Source of the DNA: Leuctra nigra
Taxonomy: Eukaryota > Arthropoda > Insecta > Plecoptera > Leuctridae
Assembly: GCA_934045905.1 (NCBI GenBank)
Contig: OW203765.1
Coordinates: 23,162,159 to 23,226,158 of the forward strand
DNA length: 64,000 nt
Direction: 5' to 3'
Shown here: piece after piece, positions 13,178-24,239 of the stretch
How positions within the stretch are numbered: position 1 is the first letter of the stretch
Layout: each line of letters begins with the position of its first letter
Program-made: the position numbers and the translations under genes
The notes under the pieces: model-generated
The model's database searches: none
The model's input: only the letters and a program-made list of their open reading frames with translations
What the model was told of the DNA's origin: nothing

Positions 13178-13443
13178 CTGCAGATGCTGTCAACCTCTCT
13201 GCTACCTCGGCTACTAGTAGGAGACCCAGTGTCACCCATCCAGTGGAATATATTACAACTGCTTGCCGAGACTGTCGAAGTACGAACCAAGATGCAGTGA
13301 TTCACGGCCTGCTCGATCCTATACTCGACCTGGCCGTGGCGGCGCGGTGGGATGCTATCAAAGAGACCGTGCAGAACAGTGCATCCTTGATTAGCGAGAT
13401 GGCTTGTCCACGTGGGATGCCTCTGGGTTTGAGGTTAGGTATT
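13178..13443 (+). pseudogene. Exon-like stretch with an apparent frameshift, helical-repeat-like, unidentified
   Basis: The stretch is GC-richer than its surroundings and has a plausible acceptor (TTGTGCAG before 13,178). From 13,178 one frame reads about 40 leucine-rich, helix-forming residues (LLPRLLVGD, NILQLLAETVEVRTKMQ) and then stops at 13,298-13,300. A different frame immediately continues with LLDPILDLAVAARWDAIKE and SLISEMACPRG, up to a possible donor after 13,430. Both halves look like one ARM/HEAT-type protein joined by a frameshift, so this may be a decayed exon, an assembly indel or chance. I do not recognise the protein and could not find partner exons. Confidence 0.3.
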
Positions 13444-14016
13444 CAAATACGTTCGATTTCATTCTGTGTCAAAAAGAGAATTGATGCTTTTGATCGATGA
13501 ACCAGTATAGGTATTCACATTTTTTATAATTTGTATTTCAGTTAGCACACATTACGATTAGCCCCAATGTGACACAATTATTGCAAGTGCGGACAAATGA
13601 TGCTTAAAATTAAAAATTAGTCAATCAAGAAATAAATGTGTCCCAATTTCCACTGTATCCTGGAATATTTATAGATCAAACACAAATGCTATTTCAGTGT
13701 TGAATTACAATATCTAGTGGAGCGGTCGCTCCACCCAGCCAAGTCGTACTGTACACTCACACTCACTCAACATACCGTAAATGCATAATAAACTGAGGAG
13801 CAGACCAACCACTTTTACTGTAAGCAACAACATGGCATTTTCGGCCTACTGGATCTTAAAATTGGAAAATCTCACATTGTTGCGATATATCTTAATTTCG
13901 AGCTATGGCCCACCCCACTACATATACCAAATTAGGGAACAATATGTTAAGCCGTTTGCGAGCTAGAAGGCCGTGAAAAACGTGAAATTACACCCCTTTT
14001 AAAACCTATCTTGATC

Positions 14017-14050
<34 letters not shown>
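14017..14050. repeat. TGA trinucleotide microsatellite
   Basis: About eleven consecutive TGA triplets lie inside the dispersed repeat. Confidence 0.95.
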
Positions 14051-14661
14051 ATCAGGAAACACCGCAATCACCGCCACAGCCTGAACGGCTGATCCGATCT
14101 ATCTGAAATTTTCACCACGTGTGCACTTTTGGCGTCTGAGGTGCCTTTTTATAAAACCAACAGGAAGCCGCCATTTTGAAACCGGAAGTGACGTCATATC
14201 TCGAAAACGGCTAGACCGTTAGGAATTAAACCAGCGCCAAATGATTCAGACGGTCATCTATATGGAATATCAATAGTTAAAGTAGAGATGTACTATTACC
14301 GAAACCGGAAATGACGTCATGAAAATGAAGAACTAGATTTTAATGACCTCTTACTACAATAACTACATATTCAGAAGGCTTATAATGATACATAACATTT
14401 ATAGAAATAAATTCTAGGTGGCAGTAATTTCAGTCGCCATTTTGAAAACCGGAAGTGATACCATATCTCGAAAATTGCTAGACTGATTGGAACGAAGCTT
14501 TCGCAATTCTTCATGGAATATCACTTTAAGCTTAGGTATATTGAGCACCAAACACAATTTTTCGTATAAACCAATTCGGAAATGGCGTATTTTTTTAAAG
14601 TAATTAGTCATTGTTGCTCCGATGTGTGTTACAAGGTCTGTAAATAAACTAAAAAAATAAG

Positions 14662-15062
14662 TGATATCCCCATAAAAAAACACTCCGTGTAAAAATACCA
14701 GCCAAGTCTCTTCAACTATAAAAAAATAGTAGAAATCTAAAAGTTCAGCACTGAAAAGTAGTGATATCAAAAAATGAGCCAAGTCAAAACTTAATTTTAA
14801 AAACCAAAATATACTTGGCGCATCGTTTTAAAGGGCATTATAGGTATATTGTATATATTTAGGTACATTTGATTTTTGGCATATGCTTCTTTATTATTTA
14901 TATACACGATGCGCCAAGTATATTTTGGTTTTTAAAATTAAGTTTTGACTTGGCTCATTTTTTGATATCACTACTTTTCAGTGCTGAACTTTTAGATTTC
15001 TACTATTTTTTTATAGTTGAAGAGACTTGGCTGGTATTTTTACACGGAGTGTTTTTTTATGG
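14662..15062. repeat. Long inverted repeat (hairpin), arms about 160 bp
   Basis: GATATCCCCATAAAAAAACA at the left is mirrored by GTGTTTTTTTATGG at the right, and CTTGGCGCATCG by CGATGCGCCAAG at the loop side. The loop is about 80 bp. The same structure recurs at 28,592-29,000, so it may be a MITE carried inside the larger repeat. Confidence 0.9.
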
Positions 15063-15069
15063 TTATATA

Positions 15070-16822
15070 TTTCTGTACATCAAGAATCTACAAAAATGGG
15101 CTTCATTTAAATATGTGTATATCCTACGGTTTAGCCGTTTTAATTGTATCGAAAGTTGACAATAAAGAAGTTATATACACAATTAGAAGAATTGGAGCCT
15201 TTTTATTGAGATAATAATATTTCCCCTTCCGGTACAAACCCCATACAAAATTCTCCATTATTTAGTAAAAAAAAGTAAGTACCTAGGTATAACAAAACTT
15301 TGACTTCAATAATAAATCTTTTAAAAAATTCCCTTATTTAATATACCCTTAAAATATCTTGAAAATGCCACCTATTAAGCAAATTTTTCACATCGTCCTC
15401 TGCATTACATATCTACATTTACAGCGTTACTAATAAATAGGTAATACCTATATCTTGACATGTATGCATGGTATATGTATTGCAGCTCTTAGACAAGATT
15501 AATTTACAATGATTAAAAAAGTTACCAATCAACACTCGACCTCCATTATTACCGACACTGAGTGTACGCAGAAGCCAATAAGGTTATGATATGCCCGGAA
15601 TTCCGCAACAACTTTCCAGGATATATTTTCGTAAACTATTTTTTTTCCTATAAATTTTCAAAAAAGAAAATACTTCCAAGATCGACATTTTGATGTGTTC
15701 TTTTTTGTCGCATCGTCGACTTGTTTGGTTTGGTTCCATACTGCACCTGTTAACCTTAAGTCGGGCCGAACTAATGGCCCTCGATAGTGAATAAAAACCA
15801 TGGGGAGATGGAAGAAGACACGTCTGGAATATAAATGACAGGACATTTATTATACATAACAATATATTAGAGAAATACCCGACTCCTACTGATGATTCTC
15901 AGGTTTGATGTTTTTGATAACTGCTTCTGAATTGATGGGTGTTTTAAGAAGGGTCTTGTATTTTGGTCTATCTTAGATAATAGTTACTACTTTACTTACC
16001 TTGCTCTAATGGGAAAGAAAATGTAACTGCATTTTAAGTGTAAGTGTAGACTGTTATATATCGATTATACGAACGAAAAAAATCAAGAAGAACTACTTAA
16101 CTAAGTACATTTTTATTGATTCGTTAATTTGTAATTTTTATTATTTTGTGTCGATTTTATTTTTTCGCAAGTGGCTTTTTAAATGTAGGTAGGTACTTGA
16201 AGAAGGATTTACAGAAAGTTAAGACTCAAAGTACCTACATCCTCCAGGAATTGAAATAAGTTGGATTATTGGGCTGCAATCGATCCTCTTTTTCTGCGAA
16301 ACCGGCACAAGGAAGAATATAACATAGCAATTAAACTTAAATCATCCTGATCAATTGAACATTCTATTGAAAAAAAACTACATAACATTTTAGGTATCAC
16401 TCCCACAGTTAGCTAATTTATCTAAGGACTTCAAACAAATTTACTACTACCTTATATAGTTTCTTGGGGTATTTTGAATGTTGCCTTGGTTTAATGATGT
16501 CTTGTTGACCAATTCGGTAATTCAGCATAATTACTTCTTTCCCTATACTCTCTTTCATCACAAAGTGAATCTAGACAATTTTCACATTAATTATTATTAT
16601 TCTACATTAAAGTTGAAGAAAACGGCAGGACAGAGAGATGCCACTCTTGTACATTGTCAGGATCTCCTGTTTTGTCGGCCATTTGGAATTGATGCAAATT
16701 TTCTTTATTTCTTTGCTGCTTTATTTGTCTATTGCTCCACCGGTAATTATTAAACATTCTTTATTGTTGATGGTGTAGTCATATTTTCTAGTCTGTTGTT
16801 ATTTAGTTTTATTGTCTTCTAT
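15070..16822. other. Gene-free stretch
   Basis: AT-rich, with short open frames only. No recognisable protein, RNA or paired terminal repeat was seen. Confidence 0.4.
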
Positions 16823-16830
16823 AATAAAAC

Positions 16831-17255
16831 CAGTGCTTAATTTGGGCGTAAGCCCGGGTAAGCCCGGCTTACCCACCTTTTTTGGAGGGTAAGCCGGGCT
16901 TATGCACCTTTTTGTATAAATATTATCTTTAATATTAATAACAGTGTTAAATAAAACAAATTTGGTCGCCCACTACAAACTAATTTTTCAGGGAGATAAA
17001 AATTGGTTCAAATATTTTACAAAAAGCGCAGAAACGCACCAAATTCATCCCAGAAATTCAAAATTTTTCCGGGGCTGCGCGCCCCGGACCCGCGTTCTTC
17101 TGGGGGGCCCTCCCCCCAGGCCCCCCATTGATTCCGTACGGTAATGCGTTTCCCATGACAATTGTGGGGTGGGCTTACCCCAAGATAGGTAGAATATATG
17201 GGTTACTCTAGAGATCTTGGGCTTACCCACCTTTTCTGATACAAATTAACCACTG
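16831..17255. mobile_element. hAT-type non-autonomous element with 8-bp target duplication
   Basis: It begins CAGTGCTTAATTTG and ends CAAATTAACCACTG, an inverted pair of the CAGTG type. It is flanked on both sides by the same 8 bp, AATAAAAC (16,823-16,830 and 17,256-17,263). The interior has hairpins built on GGGTAAGCCGGGCTTA and a GC-rich block (CGGGGCTGCGCGCCCCGGAC) that recurs in diverged form near 6,430 and inverted near 37,210-37,260. 8-bp duplications are established for hAT. No transposase frame was found. Confidence 0.9.
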
Positions 17256-17538
17256 AATAAAACGCTTTCTTGGTCAAATTAGAATAGTTATATTTTCTAA
17301 AGATATTATTATTATTGTTGTTGCTGTACTAAACAGCAATATAGCATAGGTACCTACCCTACTTATGGCACACTTTAGGGCATTTGGTTGCTAGCCAATA
17401 GAAACATTGGATTTTAAAATAGTTGATATTATACTCCAGTAATAATAGTAATACTTTTATTCTTATATAACGCCAGTTGAAGGAATGACCTACCTCACAT
17501 GGGTTTCCCATTTGAAACTTTATTATGCAATTGTTTTT

Positions 17539-18358
17539 GAGCGAGCGTAGCGAGCGTCTCCTTTCGGCTCATTTGGCACGGACCTCTGTTTTTTTTTTTT
17601 TTTTTTTTTTTTTTTTCTGTTGGGTGAGGCTGTACAGATCAGAGTTTTTCTTCGATCGATCTGAAATTTTGCACACATGTAGAAACAACCTTTTCTGTTT
17701 GCAGGCCCCAAATTTTTTTAAAATCCATTCATTGGTTAAAATTGAAATAAACATCTCCTGATAGGTTGAAAAATGAAAATGGTATTCGATAAATCTGATC
17801 AAATTCATATTTTGGCTATACAGGTCAGAGTTTTACTTTGATCTAGCTGAAATTTTGCACACATGTAAAACCAACCTTCTCTGTTTGCAGACCATAATTT
17901 TTTTGAAATCCATTAATTGGTTAAAATTTAAATAAATATCTCCTGATAGGCTGAAAAATGAAAACGGTCTTCGATAATTCAGATCAAACTCATATTTTGC
18001 ATGATCATTAAGACCAACATTGTCTCTTATTTTACAAAATTTCATCCCAATCAGTTAAGAACGTATGAACTTATTAACATTTTTAATATCTGTCAGTAAT
18101 GAAGTATCAAAATGAATGTTTTCCAGTGCCAATTGGATTGAATCTGATTTGTTTTATTTTAACCAGGGTTCTTAGATGCTTAGATGTTATTTTCAAGTTT
18201 CAATGAAAGGCATAATAATATGTTGTGTTGATTGAGTTATCATATTTCAATTCAATATGGATGTATATGTTTTCTGTGCTTGTGTACGCATTTCCGGTTC
18301 GAGAATTTGCATGTCCCCGTGCTCGCTCACCAACGCGTTACACTGAGCGTTTTCCTAG
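17539..18358 (+). mobile_element. Helitron-like non-autonomous element, tandem copy 1
   Basis: The left end is GAGCGAGCGTAGCGAGCG, then TCTCC. The right end is AACGC, a loop, GCGTT (a short hairpin), then TTTCCTAG followed by T. A 3' hairpin just before CTAG with T next to it is what Helitrons show; no Rep/helicase is present, so the class is inference. Inside lies a 28-base T tract at 17,589-17,616 and two homologous internal blocks (GATCTGAAATTTTGCACACA and a close variant). The second copy follows after 15 bp. Confidence 0.65.
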
Positions 18359-18373
18359 TAATAAAGTTTGATT

Positions 18374-19193
18374 GAGCGAGCGTAGCGAGCGTCTCCTTTC
18401 GGCTCATTTGGCACGGACCTCTGTTTTTTTTGTTTTTTTTTGTTTTTTTTTCTGTTGGGTGAGGCTGTACAGGTCAGAGTTTTTCTTCGATCGATCTGAA
18501 ATTTTGCACACATGTAGAGACAACCTTTTCTGTTTGCAGGCCCCAAATTTTTTTTAAATCCATTCATTGGTTAAAATTGAAATAAACATCTCCTGATAGG
18601 TTGAAAAATGAAAATGGTATTCGATAAATCTGATCAAATTCATATTTTGGCTATACAGGTCAGAGTTTTACTTTGATCTAGCTGAAATTTTGCACACATG
18701 TAAAACCAACCTTCTCTGTTTGCAGACCATAATTTTTTTGAAATCCATTAATTGGTTAAAATTTAAATAAATATCTCCTGATAGGCTGAAAAATGAAAAC
18801 GGTCTTCGATAATTCAGATCAAACTCATATTTTGCATGATCATTAAGACCAACATTGTCTCTTATTTTACAAAATTTCATCCCAATCAGTTAAGAACGTA
18901 TGAACTTATTAACATTTTTAATATCTGTCAGTAATGAAGTATCAAAATGAATGTTTTCCAGTGCCAATTGGATTGAATCTGATTTGTTTTATTTTAACCA
19001 GGGTTCTTAGATGCTTAGATGTTATTTTCAAGTTTCAATGAAAAGTATAATAATATGTTGTGTTGATTGAGTTATCATATTTCAATTCAATATGGATGTA
19101 TATGTTTTCTGTGCTTGTGTACGCATTTCCGGTTCAAGAATTTGCATGTCCCCGTGCTCGCTCACCAACGCGTTACAATGAGCGTTTTCCTAG
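18374..19193 (+). mobile_element. Helitron-like non-autonomous element, tandem copy 2
   Basis: Same length (820 bp) and almost the same sequence as 17,539-18,358. The visible differences are a T tract interrupted by two G, a changed word near 19,042 (GAAAAGTATA against GAAAGGCATA), GTTCAAG against GTTCGAG, and ACAATGAG against ACACTGAG near the 3' end. Such similarity points to a recent tandem duplication or a collapsed repeat. Confidence 0.7.
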
Positions 19194-21055
19194 TACAAAT
19201 AAATACAAGTTACACGACTTACTAATTTAAAAAAATTATAAATTAACATAGATAAGACCAAGACGGTAGGTTGAAATAATCAAGATCAACAATAGAATCA
19301 AATAGAGATGCTGGGAACTTCTTAAAATGTAAATCATTCTATAAATATATAACTTTATTGTTAATTTTAACCTTCAAAATGTTACATTTCTCTGACGCCT
19401 TCACAACAGATTATTATTTTCTGCCGCTGATAATGTGCGAGGAGGGTTTCAATTTTGATATATTTTTTCACATAATCAATCAGATATTTTTAATCTTAGA
19501 TGCTTCTACCTGACTGTTACAGCCTTTCATTTTTTTTATTTATTTTTTACAAAATATCAGCAATCTTTTGAGCCTACACTGCTTTTTTGAACTTCATTCT
19601 GCAAAAGTTAAAATTGGAACAGATTATTGATTATGATGATAATTGGAACATGATGACGAAAGAGTTTAGAATGGATGCGGCCCAAGAAATGACACGAAAA
19701 GACTGATGTCCTGCATGCCTGTCACTAGACTCGAGCTCGGGCCTCCTGACGACCCCGGCGCGTAGAAGTGACGATGCGAAGTGAAGATCGCATGGACCAC
19801 AGCCTCCTTGATTGAGTGATGGGCTACATTAGGATGAGAGATGAGGCGAGTAAGTGAGGCATTTGCTCGTGTGCCTCCTGCAGAGACGCCATTCACTGGA
19901 CCCAGCATCCACCTTGCGCTCACGAGACTGATGTCGGGAGATCAATTCTTGGGGGAGTTCCACTCGCTCTACTGTCGTTTACATCGATACTGCAACATCC
20001 CTTCAGACTTCACTCGAACTGTTGTATTTCTACTATTTGTACATCCTTCAATTTGTAATATTTTGAAAAACTATGTAATTTAGTGTCGCCTCATATTCTA
20101 TAACGAAAAAGAAATCATATATGTCTGAAATCATTTAACGGCCATAAGAATAACATTGATCTGAAAAGTTTTCCGACCGAAATGATTTCGTAGTCGTTAT
20201 AGATTAAAGGTGCATTTGTGGAAACGCTCTTGAAGCAAATTCGGCCGTTTGGCAACTTTTGTCAAGTAAAGAAACAAAAAGAAAATATGAGAATTCTTCG
20301 TTCTTTGTCAATACTCAAAAGTACGATGAGTCAGTGAAATTGCATTTGTAATATGCGCGTATAAATGACACAAAAATGGAGTCAAGAAGTGAATAAGTGA
20401 CATAACATGACATGCAAATAAAAATCTTATATAATAAGATCGCAGAAAATGAGAGATATGACTCACGATTTTTGGTGCTATACCTTTAGTAAAAAAATGC
20501 ATCTGTGAGGACTGCATGACACACAAATTCCACATCGAAAGGATTAAACAACATGTAAGTGAATAAAATACTTAATATTTCAATAATGCACCGAAGTTCT
20601 TTCGTCGCTACCAAATAGGATTATGGAAAGACGACACTATAAATGAAATTCAGCCACCCAGCACATAAATAGGCTTGGATTTGTGTTCAATTTTTTTACT
20701 TTTATTTTCGTACAGAAATACTGCATTTCAATACTTTCCTATTCGCATTCTTTACTCTTTCTGTATAAGAATAATTATCCAGTTTTGTCCTGTAAAGATA
20801 GAAACTAAATCGACTCTGCGGCAAGAGTTTTTCTTATTTTATTTTCGAAGAGTCAAGAATCGGAATGAATCGCCTTCAATTCTCGACATGATGGACGGCG
20901 ATTTGCTGGAAAGAATTTCGTGAATTTCTTTGGCAGAAATGCGCCCGGCTTCCATTCCATTTGCGATGGACAAACTGCTCCTCCCAACCTGAAACATTTT
21001 GCTTCATGAATTGCATTAGAGTCGGCTGCACTACTCATCACTGTTGCCGTCATGT
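19194..21055. other. Gene-free stretch with one GC-richer open patch
   Basis: At 19,666-19,960 both strands are open and GC-richer than their surroundings (minus-strand words include EAVVHAIFTSHRHF). No family is recognised and no consistent splice pair was found, so I do not call a gene. Confidence 0.35.
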
Positions 21056-21068
21056 GGGGGGGGGGGGG
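21056..21068. repeat. G tract (13)
   Basis: Homopolymer of 13 G on the plus strand, soon followed by AGGCAAGGGGGGATG. Confidence 0.9.
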
Positions 21069-21401
21069 AGGCAAGGGGGGATGATTCAACCCTCTGTATC
21101 AGAATGTTTAAAATCAATGAGCCGATTAACTTTTTTTAATTTATTGAAAATTACGCACATTTCCAGCTGCAATCAAATGATTATATGTGACTATACTTTT
21201 TCGAAAGAAGACACTCATTTTACAAGTTTTAAAACCATACAGAGATAATAATCGGAGTTTAATTATTTTTATTAATGGTTGATTTTTAAAGTTAAATGGA
21301 AAATTCCCTGGCACAATTTGCATCATTTAACTAATCGCTATTTTGTTCTATTGAAGAAAAAAAGATGATACCTACATTTTGACATTTAAACAATTTGTAA
21401 T

Positions 21402-21826
21402 AGGGAAGTCACGTGAAATGTTATTCTAGTTAAATTGTAAATATCAACACAAATAATAATGCCAAACACTCTTACCACTAGCGAAATTTAAACTTTTCAT
21501 TCAAAAAAATCAAATTCAAATGTCATGGGATATTTTGGCGGGAAAAACGGTAGGAAAAGAGAATCAGGATTATGATGTCATTTCCAAGTCTCCAACAATG
21601 TGTTACCATGGTGATTCCTTTGTTGCTATGGCAATATAGTGGATTGTGATGTCATTGTCAATTTTCCTGTTTTAAAATTGTAAGAAATTTATCAAATTTG
21701 TAACTGAATTTCTCAAAAACTATTCGTCTCATAACAAAAATAATACTGTATCTGTGTTCAGCAACATCTCAACTTTAATAAAATAACTATGTTTCTGAAA
21801 TCTAATTGATAAGTGTATTCCCCTTT
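21402..21826. mobile_element. Dispersed 420-bp element, copy 1
   Basis: Starts TAGGGAAGTCACGTGAAATG and ends AAGTGTATTCCCCT. The whole segment recurs in inverted orientation at 29,731-30,157; for example CCATGGTGATTCCTTTGTTG here is read as its complement there. The GGGAA/TTCCC ends suggest a DNA transposon derivative; the superfamily is not resolved. Confidence 0.8.
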
Positions 21827-21892
21827 TGTGACTTTTTCACTCAATTCGTTCTTCTCGATTTAAAAAAACTAAAATCTTGTGCGGTGTCTGTT

Positions 21893-21909
21893 GGGGGGGG
21901 GGGGGGGGG
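21893..21909. repeat. G tract (17)
   Basis: Homopolymer of 17 G on the plus strand, followed by AGGAGAAGGAGGGG. Confidence 0.9.
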
Positions 21910-22555
21910 AGGAGAAGGAGGGGATACAGAACCCCTTTACAGCCGAAAGGCCCCATGGTTAGGCCAGCACCTTCCTTCACCTTCCCTAGGCATTTTCCAA
22001 ACATTTCTCCCCTTCCCTCTCCCCACCTCTTTGGTCCCTGATTCAGGAGATAACATTTCTCATGTTGTTTCGCAAATATGATAATTAATAATATCAACAT
22101 CAATCTAAGCTCCACAAAATTTAAAAATAGGGACCAAAATGGCATTATTCTAAACATATTTTGAGTAAATTTTACCAGAATTATCCAAGACTTTGAGACC
22201 AAAATTCAGCGATGCCAATAAATTTTTTCGTATAGGTCATTGAAATAGTACTATATTGTACCTACGAATAATAAAAAGTTAAGAAATATTACTAATAATG
22301 GACATTAAACATACCTACTATTTTATATGCAGAAACGAATGATTGACGTGGTAAAATATATTGTTAAATACTTCATTATGAAAACGATTCTTTTACAATT
22401 CATAATGAAAGGATTAAACAAGAGAGACATAAAAATATTATATTATTTCCAGGAAAAAACTTTCATTTATAATAAGCAACCCTGATGTTAGTGATTCTAA
22501 AACCCTCTGCTATAAAATCTATATATCCCTGTTCACTATTGTATAATACATATCT
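21910..22555. other. Gene-free stretch
   Basis: A C/T-rich patch at 21,960-22,040 follows the G tract. Nothing coding was recognised. Confidence 0.4.
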
Positions 22556-22812
22556 GTACCTCAGAGGTAGAAGGCCAGATGTCCATTTCATTTTCAATGA
22601 TTCTTGATGTGACTCTAAAAGCCATGTCAGTGTCTTCTTCCATCCAATCATATGTATTTGTTATTAATGTGACATTGAGTCCTTTTGTAAGAGAATACTT
22701 CAATATAACTGTAATAGTGACTCCAGTCAAATTGTAATTAATAGAGCTTGATTTAAAAGCATGCAACACAAAATCGAGAAAATGGACATCGGGCATTCAA
22801 CATCTGAGGTAG
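22556..22812. mobile_element. MITE, ACCTCAGAGGTAGAAGG family, best copy
   Basis: GTACCTCAGAGGTAGAAGG at the left is mirrored by CATCTGAGGTAG at the right. The sub-terminal GATGTCCATTT pairs with AAATGGACATC. The interior is shared with 10,537-10,785. Confidence 0.75.
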
Positions 22813-22889
22813 AGATTACATGAAAATTACGTAATATACGTCAATAACAATTAAAATTCGGCTTGCTTATAATTAGAATTTAATGATAT

Positions 22890-23049
22890 AAGGGCCGGTA
22901 TAACCAAAGTTAATCTGAGCCGGATTAACTAAATATTGGACTAAATTGGCGGCACAGCCAATCAGATACCTCAAAATGAGTGAAACAATTGAATTTAATC
23001 CAAAAGTTAGTTAATCCAGAACAATTTAACTTTGGTTATTCCGGGCCTA
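22890..23049. mobile_element. Palindromic MITE, GGGCC ends
   Basis: AGGGCCGGTATAACCAAAGT at the left is mirrored by AACTTTGGTTATTCCGGGCC at the right, about 160 bp in all. No coding capacity. Confidence 0.85.
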
Positions 23050-24125
23050 AATTGAACTTCATAATGTGTCCACTGTCAAAATATTTATACGTCCGTGTTT
23101 GCCCTGTGAGCTGTAGATATTTTAATATTTTTTAGTCATCGGAGTATTTTGTTAAAAAAAATTGTACTTATAAGTACACATAAATGTGTACGCGGTCACA
23201 TAAATTGCTTGCAAAATTCTAAGTCCTTTAAAAACTTTATTATCCAGACGAAAGCACAGAGGTAAACGCAGATTTTGAGCATGTGGGATTACAGGGTTTG
23301 AGTATACGAACCAACCATAACTACCTCAAATATAATAATTTTTTCGCCATTCAACAAATTGACGGAAATTCAAGCTTAAACTTGTCAGTTTCGTCAATTC
23401 TTCTGACCGTGGGTGTACATTTCATCTTGTTCAGGCCCCGAGTGTGCAACAACTCTCGCTCAGTGCTGTACCGCGCTATGACGAGCCATCTCTCAAGATG
23501 TCTTCTGCGGGATGCTGGGGCTACAGATGAATTACGTTGTCACCCTGTCGAGATCGATCCGACGTGTCGATACATCTCGATATATATCGAGACCTAACAT
23601 CAGGATGTGGTGATTATTAATACAACATCAGCCAGGTATTCGCCCGGTTGATGGATATTATGAATCATCTGGGAATGGAATGTTTCAAGTATTTTGTGTG
23701 TTATGACATGACTGATATTTTGTTACTTTTAAGTAACAGGTTTTTTGCATTCTTTGACTAGGATTGACGGGACCCTGGGGGAAATATGTTGAACCGGACC
23801 CCAATTGTGTGATTTCATATCTGTACATGGACACCCAGGGCCAATTTTTAGCGTGTTTAATGGGTAATAAAGTATATCATGTAATTATATCTGGTATCAG
23901 GAAATTATTAAGTAATTAAGAATCTTATACAACAGAGATCTTATAGATTATTTTCCCAGTTCTTTTAATTAGACTTCTTTATAAACCTCATTCATCGTTT
24001 TTATCTTGGCAACACCATATTTTATATAATTAACCAAGAATGTACCCCCCCACCCCCCAAAAAACTTAAATAAAACGTTTAAAAACAGTGAAAATGAATT
24101 AATTTGTCAGTATACTTCTATTATA
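23050..24125. other. Gene-free stretch
   Basis: The open frame at 23,283-23,597 has no recognisable domain. No terminal repeats were paired here. Confidence 0.4.
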
Positions 24126-24129
24126 CCAA

Positions 24130-24238
24130 CGGCTAGTAGCTAACTGAACTAAATTTAGACTAGTCTAAATTTAGACTAGTCTAAAATTAGTCCAGTTTTC
24201 AGTTCAATTTAGACTAGTCTAAATTTAGTCCAGTTAAC
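24130..24238. repeat. Palindrome cluster, TTAGACTAGTCTAA three times
   Basis: The perfect 14-base palindrome TTAGACTAGTCTAA occurs at 24,154-24,167, 24,171-24,184 and 24,209-24,222. It lies between inverted flanks TAACTGAACTAAATTT and AAATTTAGTCCAGTTA, so the whole block is probably a small foldback MITE. Confidence 0.85.
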
Positions 24239-24239
24239 G

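Larger units (their letters stand above)
13716..15062. mobile_element. Dispersed repeat with YY1/ETS/CRE-like modules and terminal long hairpin, copy 1
   Basis: It starts CTAGTGGAGCGGTCGCTCCAC, whose core is a perfect hairpin, and shares long segments with 27,187-29,000 (GGCATTTTCGGCCTACTGGA, GATATATCTTAATTTCGAGC). At 14,167-14,196 it reads GCCGCCATTTTG, then CCGGAAGTGACGTCA; another TGACGTCA follows near 14,310 and a diverged module near 14,434. It ends in an inverted repeat with arms 14,662-14,825 and 14,907-15,062. The open frames in the two arms are mirror copies and not a protein gene. No transposase was seen. Confidence 0.75.

Noticed and set aside
14414..15159. Similar open frames on both strands (AHFLISLLFSAELLDFYYFF-type peptide)
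   Set aside because: They are the two arms of one long inverted repeat and recur at 28.9 kb; no start, domain or codon bias supports a protein.
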